This document shows positions 1-13,129 of a DNA stretch of 64,000 nucleotides, piece after piece (position 1 is the first letter of the stretch; each line of letters begins with the position of its first letter). The notes below the pieces were generated by a model, which did no database searches, had not been told where the DNA came from, and worked only from the letters and a program-made list of their open reading frames with translations. Both the position numbers and the translations under genes were made by a program. Origin of the DNA: Climacium dendroides (Eukaryota > Streptophyta > Bryopsida > Hypnales > Climaciaceae); the NCBI GenBank assembly GCA_950106755.1, contig OX467088.1, positions 31,272,401-31,336,400 on the forward strand. Reading direction: 5' to 3'.

Positions 1-2317
1 AGACAGGTTGGAAAAGGTCCTTGCCTTCACGGTCGTCGCAATGACGTTCGTTGTTTAACCCAACCGTGTACTCCGCATCCACGCTATCGCTGGGTAGGGG
101 TGCTTCCTCTGTCTCTGCCAAGCTTGGAATTGGTGATTCCCGAAACTGTGATGGTACGGAAGACCCCATTGCTTGTTTCAATTTAATGTTCTTACACGGT
201 TGAACATGTTCACTTCTTCCAACTTCCAAATTCATTCCAGTACTGCACTCCGGAATTCCGATGTTGTTTATTTTCTTTCGTGGACAGATCCACGGCTCTC
301 CACTGCTAATACATGGCCTTGCCGACATTGGCTGCGGGTCATGTTTTTGGAAAAACACTGTAGGGACTACAAGTTTCTGTGACATTCCATACATCGCAGT
401 ATTCATATTCTGCGAGTTCGGCCAGTCCACATTCTGTTGAGGCCTTCCTGCATGTCCCAGTGGCATTTGGACATAATTGTCTGCCAAGCCATTGTGAGGA
501 TAGCTTCCATACCCTGGTGACATGCTATGATAACTTCCTGTAGGAAAGGGGGGATACAAACCATTTCCAAACATATGCATCATAGGATGCACTCCTACGC
601 CCATATTTCCTCCGTAATTAGGCCAAGCAAAAGGTGGATTGCAAGGTAACTGTGAAAAAGGAGGTCCCCTGCTTCCCTGCATCTCCGGAAAACGCAATTC
701 TAGTACGAATTAGGAGACACCTTTCACTTCTGTGAGTATGACTTATTAAATATACAACAACAACAACAACAACAACAAGTCACATTCCATGCAAGTGTCA
801 ATACGACTGGCAGTCCCAATTCCTTCCTTTGGTTGTCGACTAAAAATGGAAAACCTGTTACTTATACAGTATGCAACTTGCAATGGACCACATTGAAGCA
901 TTTTACATCCATGGCCAAAGCACACAGAGGGTTCCGAAGTCATTTTACGAAGCACGTTAGTAGAAACATGTGCATAATAACACCTTCACTAGCAAATCAA
1001 GAAACTAAATTTTCCACAACATTTTCTATGAATGTGTTCTCCTGCACGCTATGGAAAAACAAGATGTAAAAGACTATGCTTGACATTGTACCATACCTCC
1101 TACTGTCTTACCGATTGCACTGTTCGCTATGCTCTAACATAGTTCGCTGAAATCAGAAGTACATATGTACTAAGAGCATAACCTTCTTCGCTAATGTTAG
1201 TGGAACCGGAATGGCATGTTTAAGAAGATACTACTTCCTGAAATGTGCATTGTACATAGTACCACGTACATTGGAAACAAATGTTCAATACATATGCATG
1301 GCAACTCAATTAAAATTGTCCCATCGACTTATAGACTCGTATATGGTACTCTAGCTTTCATTTTGCACTGTGCAAGCAAGCAATCTTTGAAATATACTAC
1401 AAGAGCATAACATCGACTACTACCTACACAAAGATCCAATTTTCTGGGTACAGCACGTTGCAGAATTGAAAAAAATTAAGCAGTGGCGTCCACAGCAACG
1501 CTGTGTACGACGTAAATGACGTCATAAATGGTTCAACGATTTTACTCAATAAAGAGAACTATGTATACGATACATACGGTTCTCTTGTACATTCTTGTGC
1601 ACAAACATTTTCAGAGAAACTAACGTTTCAAAAGAACATAAACAGTGTCAACAGGGGTGCAAAATACGCACTGCAAAGAAAGCTCTGTTCATTACCTGCG
1701 TTTCATTCATTTGAGATGGACGGAAGCCCCCATATGAAATGTACTGCACAAAATAATCATGAGTCCTGTAAGTCCTCTTTCACGTACAATTCATAGAAAA
1801 TGCCTTTTCGTACACGTTACTGACTTTCAAAGCGCTCCTCACATTCATATTCCAAAATGTTATCTCATGCAATAATGCCACGTCCAAACGGAGATGTCCG
1901 TCATAGTAGCACCCGGTTCTGAAGCAGACGTCCATGACAAGAATGTGAAGCATTGCACACACATGTCTACCCAAAAAGCATTATTCTATTTCTCTTTCAT
2001 CACTGTGAGCTACAGACTTGGCCATGATGACCCAGTGATCAGAAATTATACTGACCTATGCACTTGTAGGATTTTGCGACGCAGTGACATCTTCAGGAAA
2101 AAATGGAGTGCTTTTGACGATTTCCTCTTCCCCCGTACCGATTGAGTCATTGTGGTCATCCATGGCTGGTTTCTGGAAAGTATATGCCTCCAGTTCACGT
2201 CGTTACTCCAACAGTATGTACCGCTCTTACGTTTTCATCCCTGTCCAAATCGGTCTCAAACTTCTGGAGTGCTTTGTTCCAGCAAGGTTGATACTCAAGA
2301 ATTTCCACGACAGGAAA
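1..2317 (-). CDS. Left-edge multi-exon gene, partial, function unknown
   Basis: Minus-strand gene running off the left edge. Three exons agree in phase: 2317-2231 (starts FPVVEILEYQPCWNKAL, phase 0, donor GTAAGA), 2172-2064 (starts KPAMDDHNDSIGTGEEE, ends with one spare base, donor GTGCAT) and 699 to the edge (after a TAG acceptor). The last exon stays open for about 230 codons, and its first half is rich in Gly, Pro, Met, Tyr and Asn (e.g. GGNMGVGVHPMMHMFGNG), as in disordered regulatory proteins. A TAG occurs just before a GTCAGT at the end of the second exon, so the GTGCAT donor nine bases earlier is preferred. A further exon may lie near 2380-2470 (reads SYDVLKQKVRKLLRLEF), but I could not place its donor. 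I do not recognise the family. The true start is unknown and the 3' end is outside the window. Confidence 0.5.
755..778. repeat. (CAA)8 microsatellite
   Basis: Eight CAA units just upstream, on the minus strand, of the acceptor of the last visible exon of the left-edge gene. It lies in the presumed intron between 699 and 2064. Confidence 0.9.
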
Positions 2318-2479
2318 CTACGGAATACCCCTGGATACAGAAGTCCACAAACACTCAGAGCCGCCTTCGCAATAAAAGGAAATATCGACTTCCAAATTCT
2401 AGGCGCAAAAGTTTCCGCACTTTCTGCTTCAGTACATCATATGAAGTGCATCTCGCTATTTTCGAAAACAAAGTCCTCT

Positions 2480-3726
2480 ATTTTTTAGTCTAGCCACGCC
2501 TTCTTAAATGCATAGAGGAAACAAAGATACAATTGCGGCTTCAAAACTATAATAGGAATGCCAAAATTAATCTTCATTTCATGAAATCAAGGGGAATCCC
2601 ATTGATCAAGGAAATCTCCGAATCCAAAAAAGGCAATCACATGAAATCCGTTTGTCAATCAGCCCAGCTTAGGCAACGACGTTTTCGGACCTCCGTCAAC
2701 GCTCCGATGCATTAATGCAAGGTTGTCGCTCGTAGGATCTGACGAATATTACATTGTGACTTCTTACATCCTACCTACAATAGTCAATTTGTTCACAATG
2801 TCCAAATACATCTACAACACTGTTTTCATTCACATCCTGCATTACATGTTTGTTTACTTAAGAAATGAACCGTGAACAAAGTGACAACTACTGTTCCGAC
2901 AAACTATATTAAGAGATAACTATTTCATTGGTTCAATTAATTTGAACATGCTAGTACAGGCCAACTTCTCCCTAAATAAATCTTTGGTCTAAGTCTTGCA
3001 TGTCATACATGCCAAAAAAATTCTAAGAACATAAACAATTAAATTAGTTCCTAACAACTATAGTACTCCATGTGATTGAATAATACGGTGAGACAGAATA
3101 CTGGACACACGCATTCAATTTACACACGATCATGTACTTACGCCACAAACAGTAGGCACAAAGAAAGAACTCATTCACTACTGAAAGGTAATACGTACCA
3201 TTTCAAATTTGAGTCTCACAATTTGTTCCTTCCTTCACCGTATACGCTATTGAAGAACGAAAACTTTAATTTTGACTCCAACTTCAATTGACACGTGTTA
3301 TTCACCTGGGCAAGTCTTCAGTGACTCAGTACATTTCTAAAAAATCCAGATGTTCAGAGTTTCTGAAGTCATTGCAATTCTACGTTCTGCATCGAAGTCG
3401 TAGACTTACATTCAAATCATACCTATATTTCGACTCAACAAAAATTACGTACAAAGCATCTTTACTTTAGCGACTGCTATGATTTCCAGTCTGCACAATG
3501 GTCTAGGACAAAGTTGACGAAGCCACTGAAGGAACTCGGTCTTCAAATACTGAAGCTCTCTTTCCAATGAATGCCTCACTTCCACCAAATATAGCAGCTC
3601 CTAACATTCTTTTCAATGTAACATACGTAGTTCAGGATCACTTTGGTCATAGTTCATGCCATACAGCACTTTCCATCGCCAACAACGACAGCATTTCCTA
3701 TTCACGAGTTACCTACTAGCAGCTCC
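2480..3726. other. Spacer between the two left minus-strand genes
   Basis: About 1.2 kb with only short, frame-inconsistent open stretches on both strands. It should hold the 3' UTR of the 3727-5438 gene and the promoter of the left-edge gene. I see no repeat or RNA gene. Confidence 0.4.
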
Positions 3727-5438
3727 TCACGCATTGGTGTACTTCCTCTTCCGTTTACGTTCATCATTCTGCAATTTCGTAGACGATTTCATTAGGTCGT
3801 CCAAGGTCAACCTCATACTGTTCAGCCTACCCTGGATATCTTCAAAGACAGTCGTACCCTCAATCACAATTCTCTGTGACTGCCTTTGCAGTTCTTCTGG
3901 TCCATTATCCTCATCCTGAAAGAAAGGAGATGCACGGAATTCAGAACCACATGCCACTGCTTCTGGTTATCCCTACTTACTTCATTTGTTGACCGCGTCT
4001 ACTCTATGAATGAAAAAGACGAACAGATGCTATGGAAAAACAACCAAGGATGCAAGGAAATGCCATATTCGCAAACATGATAGTATTTGTTTTCTAAGCA
4101 ATATTAACTGAAGGAAGTGTAATAGAACATTCATTCTCTCGTAACTGAAAAATGGGAGCAATGCATGATTCTTGGGCATTTTAGTTTAAAGCATTCCAGA
4201 GATAGAAAATACCGACTAACCTCAACCAGCTGCAGCAGCAAACATCCTTTCTCCGATTTTGATAGCTTCTTCACATCATCGAATTCTTCCATAAGAGACT
4301 TGACATCACATGGGACTTCAGTACAAAAGACAGGAAAGACAAGGGTTACATGCTGCTGTCTTTTCCATATACCGCACTCCATACATAGTGATATATGAAC
4401 ACAGTCACTTCTAGTGATGTAAATGAACTACAGAAAGATATTACCACCGTCATTGGTCTCTGAAGACCTTACCTTCGGGAAGATGTACAATGTTCATATG
4501 ACTTGAAGCCTCGGTTTCAGTAGAAGACAAAGACGACCATGTATGGAACGAAAATGGGAAAGTCACCACGATTCACTTATAAAAATGAAAACACACAGCG
4601 TATAATACATCACACTTTTGTGTCCCCAAATTCAATGAATTGCATACAATACATGTGAAGAAACAAGACATCCATAGCACACATTTCTTCAAATAACAAT
4701 GGATAATTTGGTAAGTAAACAAAAAATTGTAACTAACCTGAGGTTCTTCCAATTCTCGCCACAGTAAGACAATGCGTACTCCTCCATCATGGCCCAGGCG
4801 TCTCGCACGCTTTCATCAGACAGAGCCCCCCACGAAACATTACCTTTGTTTTGCATCTCACTTACTACTCGACCTGCCATATGACAGCAGTGACAACTGT
4901 TGGTAATGATGTTCACCTATTCTTCAACAATTGCGTGAGCACTACAAAGGCACTACCAACTTTGTACTGCAGAAAGCCGTATTTTCAAAAGAGTGACGAC
5001 AACAAAAACATGTGCAACGGGTTCACTACTTCCTCGCAACCTTGCTTCTGCAACAGTATACATGCTAATTGAATTGGATAATGCACTCGTCATCGTCCGG
5101 GCTCACCCATTTTGCTTTCTAGAAACCGACTTCTCGACTTCAAACATTGGGAATAACGTCCAAAACAATACAACTTGTACCCCTCCCAAAAATCATTGGA
5201 CCTGGAGGAAAACCACCTATAAGTCTTCTCTTTTTCCACTGTAGTTGTTTCCCACAAAACTTGAACACATTCATTTCGTGTAAACGAATCTATCGGAAAA
5301 AACTATAGGATTGCTATGCTAAGAGAACACTGAAGACACAGACCTGAACTCTGCCTTCTGAAGAATGATTTTTCCTTTTGGCGTCAGGACGCTGGTTCTA
5401 TCTTGCACAGGGTCATTGTCGGCAGCCATGGATGACAT
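3727..5438 (-). CDS. Five-exon gene for a 176-aa acidic/basic-tailed protein, function unknown
   Basis: The model has exons 5438-5344, 4860-4738, 4501-4473 (29-nt microexon), 4315-4221 and 3915-3727. Every junction keeps phase (2, 2, 1, 0), donors are GT (GTCTGT, GTTAGT, GTAAGG, GTTAGT), acceptors are AG, and the summed length of 531 nt is exactly 177 codons including the stop. The product starts MSSMAADNDPVQDRTSVLTP, has a middle part predicted helical (SDESVRDAWAMMEEYALSY; EEFDDVKKLSKSEKG), then a Gln/Glu-rich helix, and ends in a basic KRKRK tail that could be a nuclear localisation signal. I do not recognise the family. Internal start Met codons at 5438 and 5429 are both possible. The microexon is the weakest part, but without it the flanking exons do not keep frame. 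Confidence 0.55.
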
Positions 5439-8127
5439 GTTCACGGAATCCGCTGAAAAAAAACCCAGAATTTCAACAACGTCAGGGAAAGTAAGAAATG
5501 AAGTTCAGAAAAACGAAGAAAGATGTTCCCAATAAAGACGAACTAATATCGATTCACAGCACTGGAATGAATTTGTCGCAGGACTTACAAGTTCAAGGTC
5601 AAGTGGAGACATGAAACTATTTCACACATTGCAACGTCAAACCTATTACAGAGCAGAAGTCCGTAATTGGAGTCTTCTCGAAGTGGACAGCATGAGAAAC
5701 GAAGTCCTAACACGCAAAAATACATTTTGTTATCTCGACGGACCTCTGCCCTACCTCTCGCATAAAATCGTGCAGGACTTTATGCTATGCCTTCATGAGA
5801 ACATTTCATTGTGAGAGTGTTTCGACCGACAAGCATTTTTCTCACATTAAACAACAAGCCTTAGTTCAATCAATCCATACACACGCGAAGCTGAACCGCC
5901 TGTGTTACTGAGTTCAGTACTTTAGGGTTCAGTGCACGCAGTACTTTCCTGAACCCCAAATGCATTCAGTAAAATTAGTTTTTCGCACCACGAAGCAAAT
6001 CTACAGACCTTTGAAGAAAACGTTGTGACAATGCTATAGTAATCGTTGTCTACGAACATCGAATCGCAAGAAACGAAGTTCCTCCCCGTCCGAAGACAAA
6101 TTCCATTCCACAAAGCAGAAACTCCGGATCTTCCGAAACAAAACTGGACCGCTCATTTGCGACCTTACTTTCGAATTACAGTAGTCTTTTTCCACTGCGC
6201 TGCTTGCTTACCTTTTTATTTATTCGAAAAACAATGGGGACACCGCACGGGCTTTCATGGAAGAAAATTAAAAGAAGAAAGCCATCGGCAGTAGCGCCTG
6301 CGACAATCAAGACATGAAGATACAGAGAAGTGAAGAAAAGAACATAAAAGAAACAAGTATCCAAAATTCAAAATTACAAAATAAAGGCCCTTTTCTTCTC
6401 CACAAGAAATGTGGCTACTATTCTGAGGGTTTTGAACAATAGCTACCTAAAACCTGAACCCTAACAAAGTAAACGTTGTTGAGTACGGAATACATACTTC
6501 GTTTGGATACAACTCTTTAACCCCTAAATGCTTGGCATGTAACCACTGATTTCAAGCTGCCTTGCTCATCACTCAGTCTGTTGTCATTTTTTACCTATAT
6601 ATGTATTGAAAAATTTATATTTATTTTTCAAAGATGAAATTACATGTCTTGTCTACATCACAAAAAATTTAGAATTTTTTAAGAGAATTTGATTTTTATG
6701 AGAATTTCTGAAGACAAAGTAAAGGGAAAATCACATCAAATACCAAATTAGTTCAAGAAATCTGAAAATTTCACCACATGTGCACATTAGAATGACAAAC
6801 ATGATGATGTAATTTCTAGTTCCGTGTCTTCCTATAGTTAGAACACAATGGACATTGCAAATGCATCCTAATTTCAAATTGTAATAAAATATTCAATATT
6901 AATATATTTTTTTTAAATTCCAATTGGAGTAGAAACTACAGTACAAGTGCTTCATTTCATTAGTTGGTCTCAAACTCAGAAAACATCATTTTCGTGGAGA
7001 AATTTCGGATTTAGTACAAAGAGCTGAATACAATATAATGGCATACTTTGCCATCCATTTTCTTTAATTACTTCTTAACTACATGAAAAAAAAAATTGGT
7101 TTCATTAATAACTAAATTCGATACGTTCAGCATGAAAGATCATAAAAAAAACTTTTGTGCTTGGAAAAAGTACTTTTAGGGTCCTCTGCTAACCGTAGAC
7201 AGTGATTGGAGTGGCGCAGAATGGCGCATCAGGCATTCAAGGGTTAACTAAAGTGAAATTTCCTATTTTCATACTTTTTTTGTATGAAACCCACCCCATT
7301 TTAAAATGAAATCCTCATAGTGAGAATTCTACATTTTCTGTAGTACATGTTGTTCTTTACATTAATTTTTGAATGCTATCTTCAAAAACCACTATGTTCG
7401 GATACAAGGACATTTTCGTGAACCACTGCATCTCTTTTTCGTTTTTCCAATGAATTTTTTTTTCCATTTCAATAGTTTTATGAATTAAATTTCACTTCCT
7501 AATTCAAGTCCAGTAAAAAATTCAAATTAATTTACATTCCCTTAAACGTATACTTTCCACATGATTTTGGGTAAATCATGTAAAACTTTCAAAAGTATGC
7601 AATCAATTCAAAGTTTGGGAATCAGTCTTACATAATTGTTTTTTGCATTCACTTTGTACACAAATGATAACTCTTACTTGAAATTACAAATTCCTATAAT
7701 GAACGCAATATACCTTAACAATGACCTGCATTTTCAAGGTCTAGGGTAATGAATTTTGTTAATTGTTCATCATTTCTTGTTCTCTTCGGTGATACAAAAA
7801 AAGGAATTCCATCAAAACTTATATAATTTAATTATTTTGAAAATTAAGATGCGCTTCACAAACTAATCAAAAAGTCTTAATGAAGGTCAAATTGCTGCAG
7901 TTATTATATTCTTTTTACTAAGTGAAAATGCCTTCAAACTAATAATTTGAAAATGGTAAGTCTAGACTATTTTGAAATGTAGTTCGCATTTTTGTGAATT
8001 ACAGAAATTACATATATTCATTCAATACTTTAAGAAATTACATTTTTTATTTTAATTAAAGAAATATGAGAAATCATTCAATTAACAGAAGCTCATGTAA
8101 AACATTAATTCCAAAAATTGATATATG

Positions 8128-8145
8128 CATGAGTAATTACTCATG
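8128..8145. repeat. Perfect 18-bp palindrome
   Basis: CATGAGTAATTACTCATG is its own reverse complement. It lies in AT-rich noncoding DNA with no gene nearby, so no role can be given. Confidence 0.6.
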
Positions 8146-9441
8146 TAATTAGCACTATTTTTTCATATTTGCCATGTATGACTAACTAAAGTAAGATGGA
8201 ACATGAAGTTCCAATTTTTTAAAAATAACTGTCTTCCATGTTCTGGTTATCATTGTCATTAAAAAATTCATAAATTTTCATTAGGAAATCAGTATGTACT
8301 AACATTGTCAGGAATAAATTATGACTTACTAATCTAAGATTAGAAACTCATTTCCAATAGAAAAATAAGAGGTTCACTAATATGAAGTAACTGTATGCAA
8401 ACAATTACACTCTTTTCATGAAAACTTTTAAAAAAGTAGCCATTGAAATGATGTGATTTAATTATGTAACTTCAATTCAACACTTTTGAAGTACAAAATC
8501 CAATCCAATCATGATGCAGTTTGCTAAATCTTAGGTGGGGAAGACTTTGAGAAAACAAGCATTGTACAATTGCAACTATCATGTGTAGATTTTTTAAGAA
8601 TCACCTCCATGAATCAAAAAAATCTACCAAATCAATGCATTGTACTCAACTTCATTTCAATTCATCTTGTACAAAAATTGTATTCATGAATATTACATTT
8701 GAAAATCAAATTCTCCTTTTCAATGAAATGGGTGACTTCTAATTCATATGGGGTACTGTTTATTCAAACGTAAATTATTCAATGGAATAAATTAGAGAAA
8801 TTAGTTTACATGAAGATAATGTTAAACAAAAGTTACCCTCTACTATATTCTTGCACTACAAATAAGCCACTACATCATGTTCCTTCATGACACTCGCTAT
8901 TTCCGTAAAAACATTGCAATAGAGGTACTTCCTAGATGATTTCAAATATAATTTTTAGAATCAATTAAAAAGATCCTTTCAATTTCCACATTCCTAAAAT
9001 AATGTCCACATTCATACAATAATAATTGTACTAGTTTCATAACTTCTTCATATATGAACTTGCAAATAAGGTTCATGTATACAAGTGTACATGTAATTTT
9101 CTTCAATGCCTAGCAATTCAAGGAACTTTTATTAAATCATTTATTTGGAAAAATAAAATTTGAATTTAATTATGTGAAAGTAGAAGTACATAGTAAGCTT
9201 TGATTCCTCCAATTGCATTATTATTTTTTTTTTTGGAGAAGTTTCATTCCACAGGCACGAATTTGAATTTATAACTACAAATAAACTTTCTTGTTCTCTA
9301 TGTCATTCAATATCCAAAATTAAAAATAACGAAGGTGGATGTATATTTGTTATTGGAATGTTACCACTATAGACATCGGATTTTATGTTTTCAACGCACA
9401 TATTCTTTAATATTCAATATTTAGAAGGGATTTTTTTTTCA

Positions 9442-9469
9442 TTTTTTTTTTTTTTTTTTTTTTTTTTTT
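9442..9469. repeat. 28-nt T run
   Basis: Uninterrupted T run in AT-rich spacer. It could be the tail of an old minus-strand retroposed element, but no body is recognisable beside it. Confidence 0.8.
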
Positions 9470-10667
9470 CTATACGTTTTCAAGAGAATTTAGAAATTTT
9501 CTTGGATATACAAAGTTAATGTGAAAGATGAATTTCAAAATGCACTATGCTATTTGGCATTTGTTCATACACTTTTGACTTTCCTAAGAGTAGTACTGCC
9601 ATTTTATTAGGCACTGAACATTACTTCTACCCATGTGAATGCTCATATCGTACATTACGTATGCTGACAAACTTTACATTTTTTCATAAAATTTTGGAAA
9701 TAAGCATCCTACAAGATTCTAGTTTTATTGGACTCCTCAACTATTTCTACAATCTGCTTATGTAGTCCTACTACAGAATGTAGTTGTAGAGGGATTTCAG
9801 TGAAAATGCGATCCTACGTCCCTAGGGCTTCATTCAATTCTAAGAAAAAGTAGAATCATTGTAGTAAAGCTCTATAAAATTCTACATTAATTAATGAATT
9901 CTACGTAGTCATTCATGAAAAGTCTACATTCACAAAAATTGTAAGGAATAAATTCATCCGTTAATTCGATTCTCTTGAGCGATGTACGAACTCTATTTCA
10001 TATTCACTTCTACATAACGTAAGACTTACTCTTTTGTCCTGATTACAACAACAATTCCTTGTGTATATTATGAGCAAAAATGTTGCCTAATATTTTTAAT
10101 TAGTTCAAAATTGAAGGAGAACTTGTATTCCCTCCACATAGTCAATTTCTTCCTACTGTCATAAGTATTCATTACAAATCTGAATACATTAAATAGAATG
10201 TGCACGATGCAGTGGCCAAAATGATAGCTACTACCAAGAGTACCTACATTTAGCATTGGTTTGACATTTTTTTGTGTGACCTACATTATACATGAACTGT
10301 GATTGTCATTGGCGCTTATGAAGAACACACTGGTGACAAAATCAATGACACAACGTAGTACTATTTTGTTCTGGGTAATGGAGTAAGTGGGAATTACTAA
10401 GAACTAAAAGATTTTTTACATACGATTTCTTCGTTTGCAATCACTTCTTCCTTCTGTAATGGCGAAGTTCAGTTCTGCGTGCCTCCTTCAAATCGTGTTG
10501 AGATCTGAAAACTGCCGAATCTGAATTATTTATGACGATAAGATCATGCAAAATATTGTAGATCATTCAAGAAATTTCAAATCATGAGCCCTCCTCTACT
10601 CAGATGGCCGTTTTCATGGCTAGTTTAGCACCCTCACATGACCCTGCGATTTTTGCCTGTGAAGTAT

Positions 10668-10808
10668 CTCTGTTCCAGTCATTTCAGAAGTTCGTCATCC
10701 TCTTTTGCTCATTCGGCGCCTTACCTTCTGTATGTGGAGTCTCTCTGTTTCCATCATTTCAGAAGTTTGTCATCCTGTTCCGCTCATTCTGTGCGTTACC
10801 TTCAGTCG
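10668..10808. repeat. 75-bp tandem duplication upstream of the B3 gene
   Basis: Two units at 10668-10742 and 10743-10808 share TCATTTCAGAAGTT(C/T)GTCAT and the following CTCATTC(G/T)G(C/T)GC block. They end about 30 bp before the ATG of the B3 gene, so they sit in its promoter or 5' UTR. Confidence 0.75.
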
Positions 10809-10836
10809 CTAAGCACAATCACTGTTCAAAAATAAA

Positions 10837-11286
10837 ATGGCAACATCCAAAGGCACCACCTCCGGCAGTCGAGCAAGGGGCAGTTTTCAGGCGGTAGAGA
10901 AGTCGTTCGAGAAGACCATGATGAAGACCTGCTTCGAGCTCATGGTGCTGCGCCACTCTTACTCACTTTTGTGTCTTGTTACCAAAATTACAGACTCCAT
11001 TTTTTGTTCGTTGTGCGCTTACTCTGTGAAATGCATTCGCAGACCGTACCCGCACTTTGTGCGAGACTTCGGACATGAATTCAGCAAAGGCAGTTTCTTA
11101 GGATACGACGGAGGAAAAGCAAATTGGACAGTGAATGTCAATGTGCATGTCAAGGCAGACAGTGTGCACGTTGCTTTCGGAGCCGGCTGGAGAGATTTCG
11201 CCAAATTTCACCACATAGCACCTAGACACCACTTGAAGTTCGAACTCATCAGCAAGTCTACCTTCAACGTCAAGAAAGTGGCGTGA
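10837..11286 (+). CDS. Small B3-domain DNA-binding protein
   Basis: The two-exon model is 10837-10970 and 11043-11286, with a 72-nt intron (GTGTCT..CGCAG) joining in phase 2 to give 125 aa. Exon 2 carries the hallmarks of a plant B3 domain in order: a PHFVRDFG strand, a turn with KANWTVNVNVHVK, a GAGWRDFAKFHHI helix and a closing KFELISKSTFNVKKV strand. This matches the usual B3 pattern (P-x-x-F-V ... W-x-V ... G-W-x-x-F ... F-x-L ... F-x-V), closest in feel to REM-type B3 domains. The domain fills nearly the whole protein and no second domain is present. B3 proteins bind DNA in the nucleus as transcription factors, and the target here is unknown. The start ATG follows an AT-rich leader and fits the context. 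A donor at ATG|GTGCTG would break phase, so the downstream donor was chosen. It could be a gene fragment captured by a mobile element. Confidence 0.75.
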   Translation: MATSKGTTSGSRARGSFQAVEKSFEKTMMKTCFELMVLRHSYSLLCLVTKITDSIFCSLCAYSVKCIRRPYPHFVRDFGHEFSKGSFLGYDGGKANWTVNVNVHVKADSVHVAFGAGWRDFAKFHHIAPRHHLKFELISKSTFNVKKVA

Positions 11287-12460
11287 CTGATACTGACTTC
11301 CGTATGGACTCATGGTTCATACAAGCTTGTTTTTGGAAGGAATTAGTGTGAAGAAGCTGCAGTGTCCTCTTCTCCGTCGCCGACATAAAGGCCGTGAACT
11401 TGGTGCACGTCGTGCAAGAACGTCCACATTTTGCTGTGTGAAGGATTTTTGTATGTTACGGTAGGCTATTCCGATGGACCTTCAAGGTTTTCACGGTGGA
11501 CATACTTTGTATTTCACTTTGGACAATGAACGTGATCTGTGGACATTCAACGTTATGACTGTGGTATTCTCCAAGTCAGTTTGCCAGATGCAATAGATGA
11601 AACTGCGTTACGTAGTGGTTCCATTTTGGAAAAGCTGTGTCTGTGTTATGTGTATGCACTTTCTTTTCCAAATGTTGTCAATCAAGATCTGCTGATCTGA
11701 ACTAGTGCATGTTCTCAAGTTTTCCATCAAAATCTACACTTAAATACAACTTTAAGTCTGAAACTATATTTTCCGCTAATTTAATGTATTCTTCAATGAA
11801 CTTGGCGTTCTTCAATCGTATTACTTACTTGTGGGCTAATGTACGTCCGGGTTTCTGTAGTTTGAATGTGTTTTCTCCGTACGACAGGCAGAAGAGCAGA
11901 AATGGAGAGTACCGTAATCCCAAAATTCTACATGTGGAACGTCTGAAACATTTTATAGTAGTAACTACGTCCAACTGTATGTCGATATAGTTGGGCAATA
12001 GTTGATTGTTTCTATATGTAGTAGCCATATTAACTCCTTTTTCATGCAGTTAACACGCCATGTACGTTAATTTTGGTCGACGGCAGTCCGCACGGAAAGT
12101 GAAAATGTCCGGAAAATGTTCCAAGTGGAGCATTTCATGGTCAACATTTGGTTTTGAGGAAGTGCAAAAATAGCAGTAGGATATGGACACCGCGACAGCA
12201 GTTCCTTTCATAGTGCTGTCAGTCTTCTTTTTTAAGTTTTTTGCGTCTTCATTTTCAGAATTCGTAGGTATTCGCGTCTGCCAATGCCAGTGTCTTCCCA
12301 ATGTTCCCATAACCTAACCCGTACATTCATATTCTTTTCCCCTGAACTCTATTTACATTCTATTTAGGGAAATTCAAGCATGCACGAACAAAGACTCCAT
12401 TTCCGGTTTTCTTTCCTGAATGCAATCGACATTCCTGCTTTTCTTGATTCGAAGCATTTC
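11287..12460. other. Downstream flank of the B3 gene, no supported gene
   Basis: Base composition is similar to the B3 gene rather than to the AT-rich spacer. Open stretches at 11709-11990 and 12050-12310 (minus) have no splice logic or protein-like pattern that I trust. It may hold the 3' UTR. Confidence 0.4.
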
Positions 12461-12463
12461 ACA

Positions 12464-12531
12464 TACATAGTTCGAATTCAAGGCAACATTGCCGACGTAC
12501 ATAGTTTGAATCGAAGGCAACATTGATGACG
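12464..12531. repeat. 34-bp direct repeat, two copies
   Basis: Units start TACATAGTT(C/T)GAAT and share AAGGCAACATTG. The period is 34 bp. Confidence 0.75.
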
Positions 12532-12885
12532 TCACCTGCATTTTGCAATCACACTCGTAGGTAGCAATTTTTTCGTAAAGATGTCGACACTAGTATTCAA
12601 CAGCACTTCTTCCTCTTTATTTTTTAGATTCATGTTCATATACACATTTCCGAATCGGAGTAAACCTGCATGTGCACAGGAACTGTTGATTAACAGTAAA
12701 ATGGAAGTTTCCATTTCTACCCCAAACAACCTGCGCAAAATATTTTTGAAAGTTATAGTTTTCTTACAAACACAAATTTAATTAGTAAACAAAAGCAAGA
12801 CACAATAGTATCCATATTCATAGTCGACACGTTGTACACCCCCATTGAGCTCTTCATGGCTTCTTGGGCACATGAAGCTTTCGGG

Positions 12886-12908
12886 ACATTAGACCGTGGG
12901 TCTAATGT
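12886..12908. repeat. Short perfect hairpin
   Basis: Arms ACATTAGACC and GGTCTAATGT with a 3-nt loop GTG, at the start of a locally GC-rich patch (12886-13000) in AT-rich DNA. Confidence 0.65.
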
Positions 12909-13129
12909 GGCCAGTGGGGTCTGAAGTGCTCCGCGTTAGACCCCATGGGTTAGCCGGGGCTAAACTTCTTTGTAAATTTTGGGGCCCGGAATTCAAGTTG
13001 GGTGGGTTTCAAAGTTCCCATCTTCTAACTCAAACCTTGAATGGGTCTATTTTCTTACTGTGCCTGGGGCTAATGTCAAGTTAACCCTAAACCAGTAAAC
13101 CGCCCAAGTGTCTTCACATACTTTCCAAG

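Larger units (their letters stand above)
5445..10540. other. AT-rich noncoding region
   Basis: From about 6.4 kb onward the sequence becomes strongly AT-rich with no open frame of note on either strand. Short A/T runs, one perfect palindrome and one long T run are the only structure I see. 5445-6370 is less AT-rich and may hold the promoter of the minus-strand gene at 3727-5438. Confidence 0.6.

Noticed and set aside
2084..2493. Plus-strand open frames of 113-134 codons
   Set aside because: They are antisense to phase-consistent minus-strand exons with good splice sites.
8848..8875. CACTACAAATAAG as a CACTA element terminus for Tnp2
   Set aside because: No matching inverted copy or 3-bp target duplication could be found on the other side of the Tnp2 gene, so it is probably a chance match.
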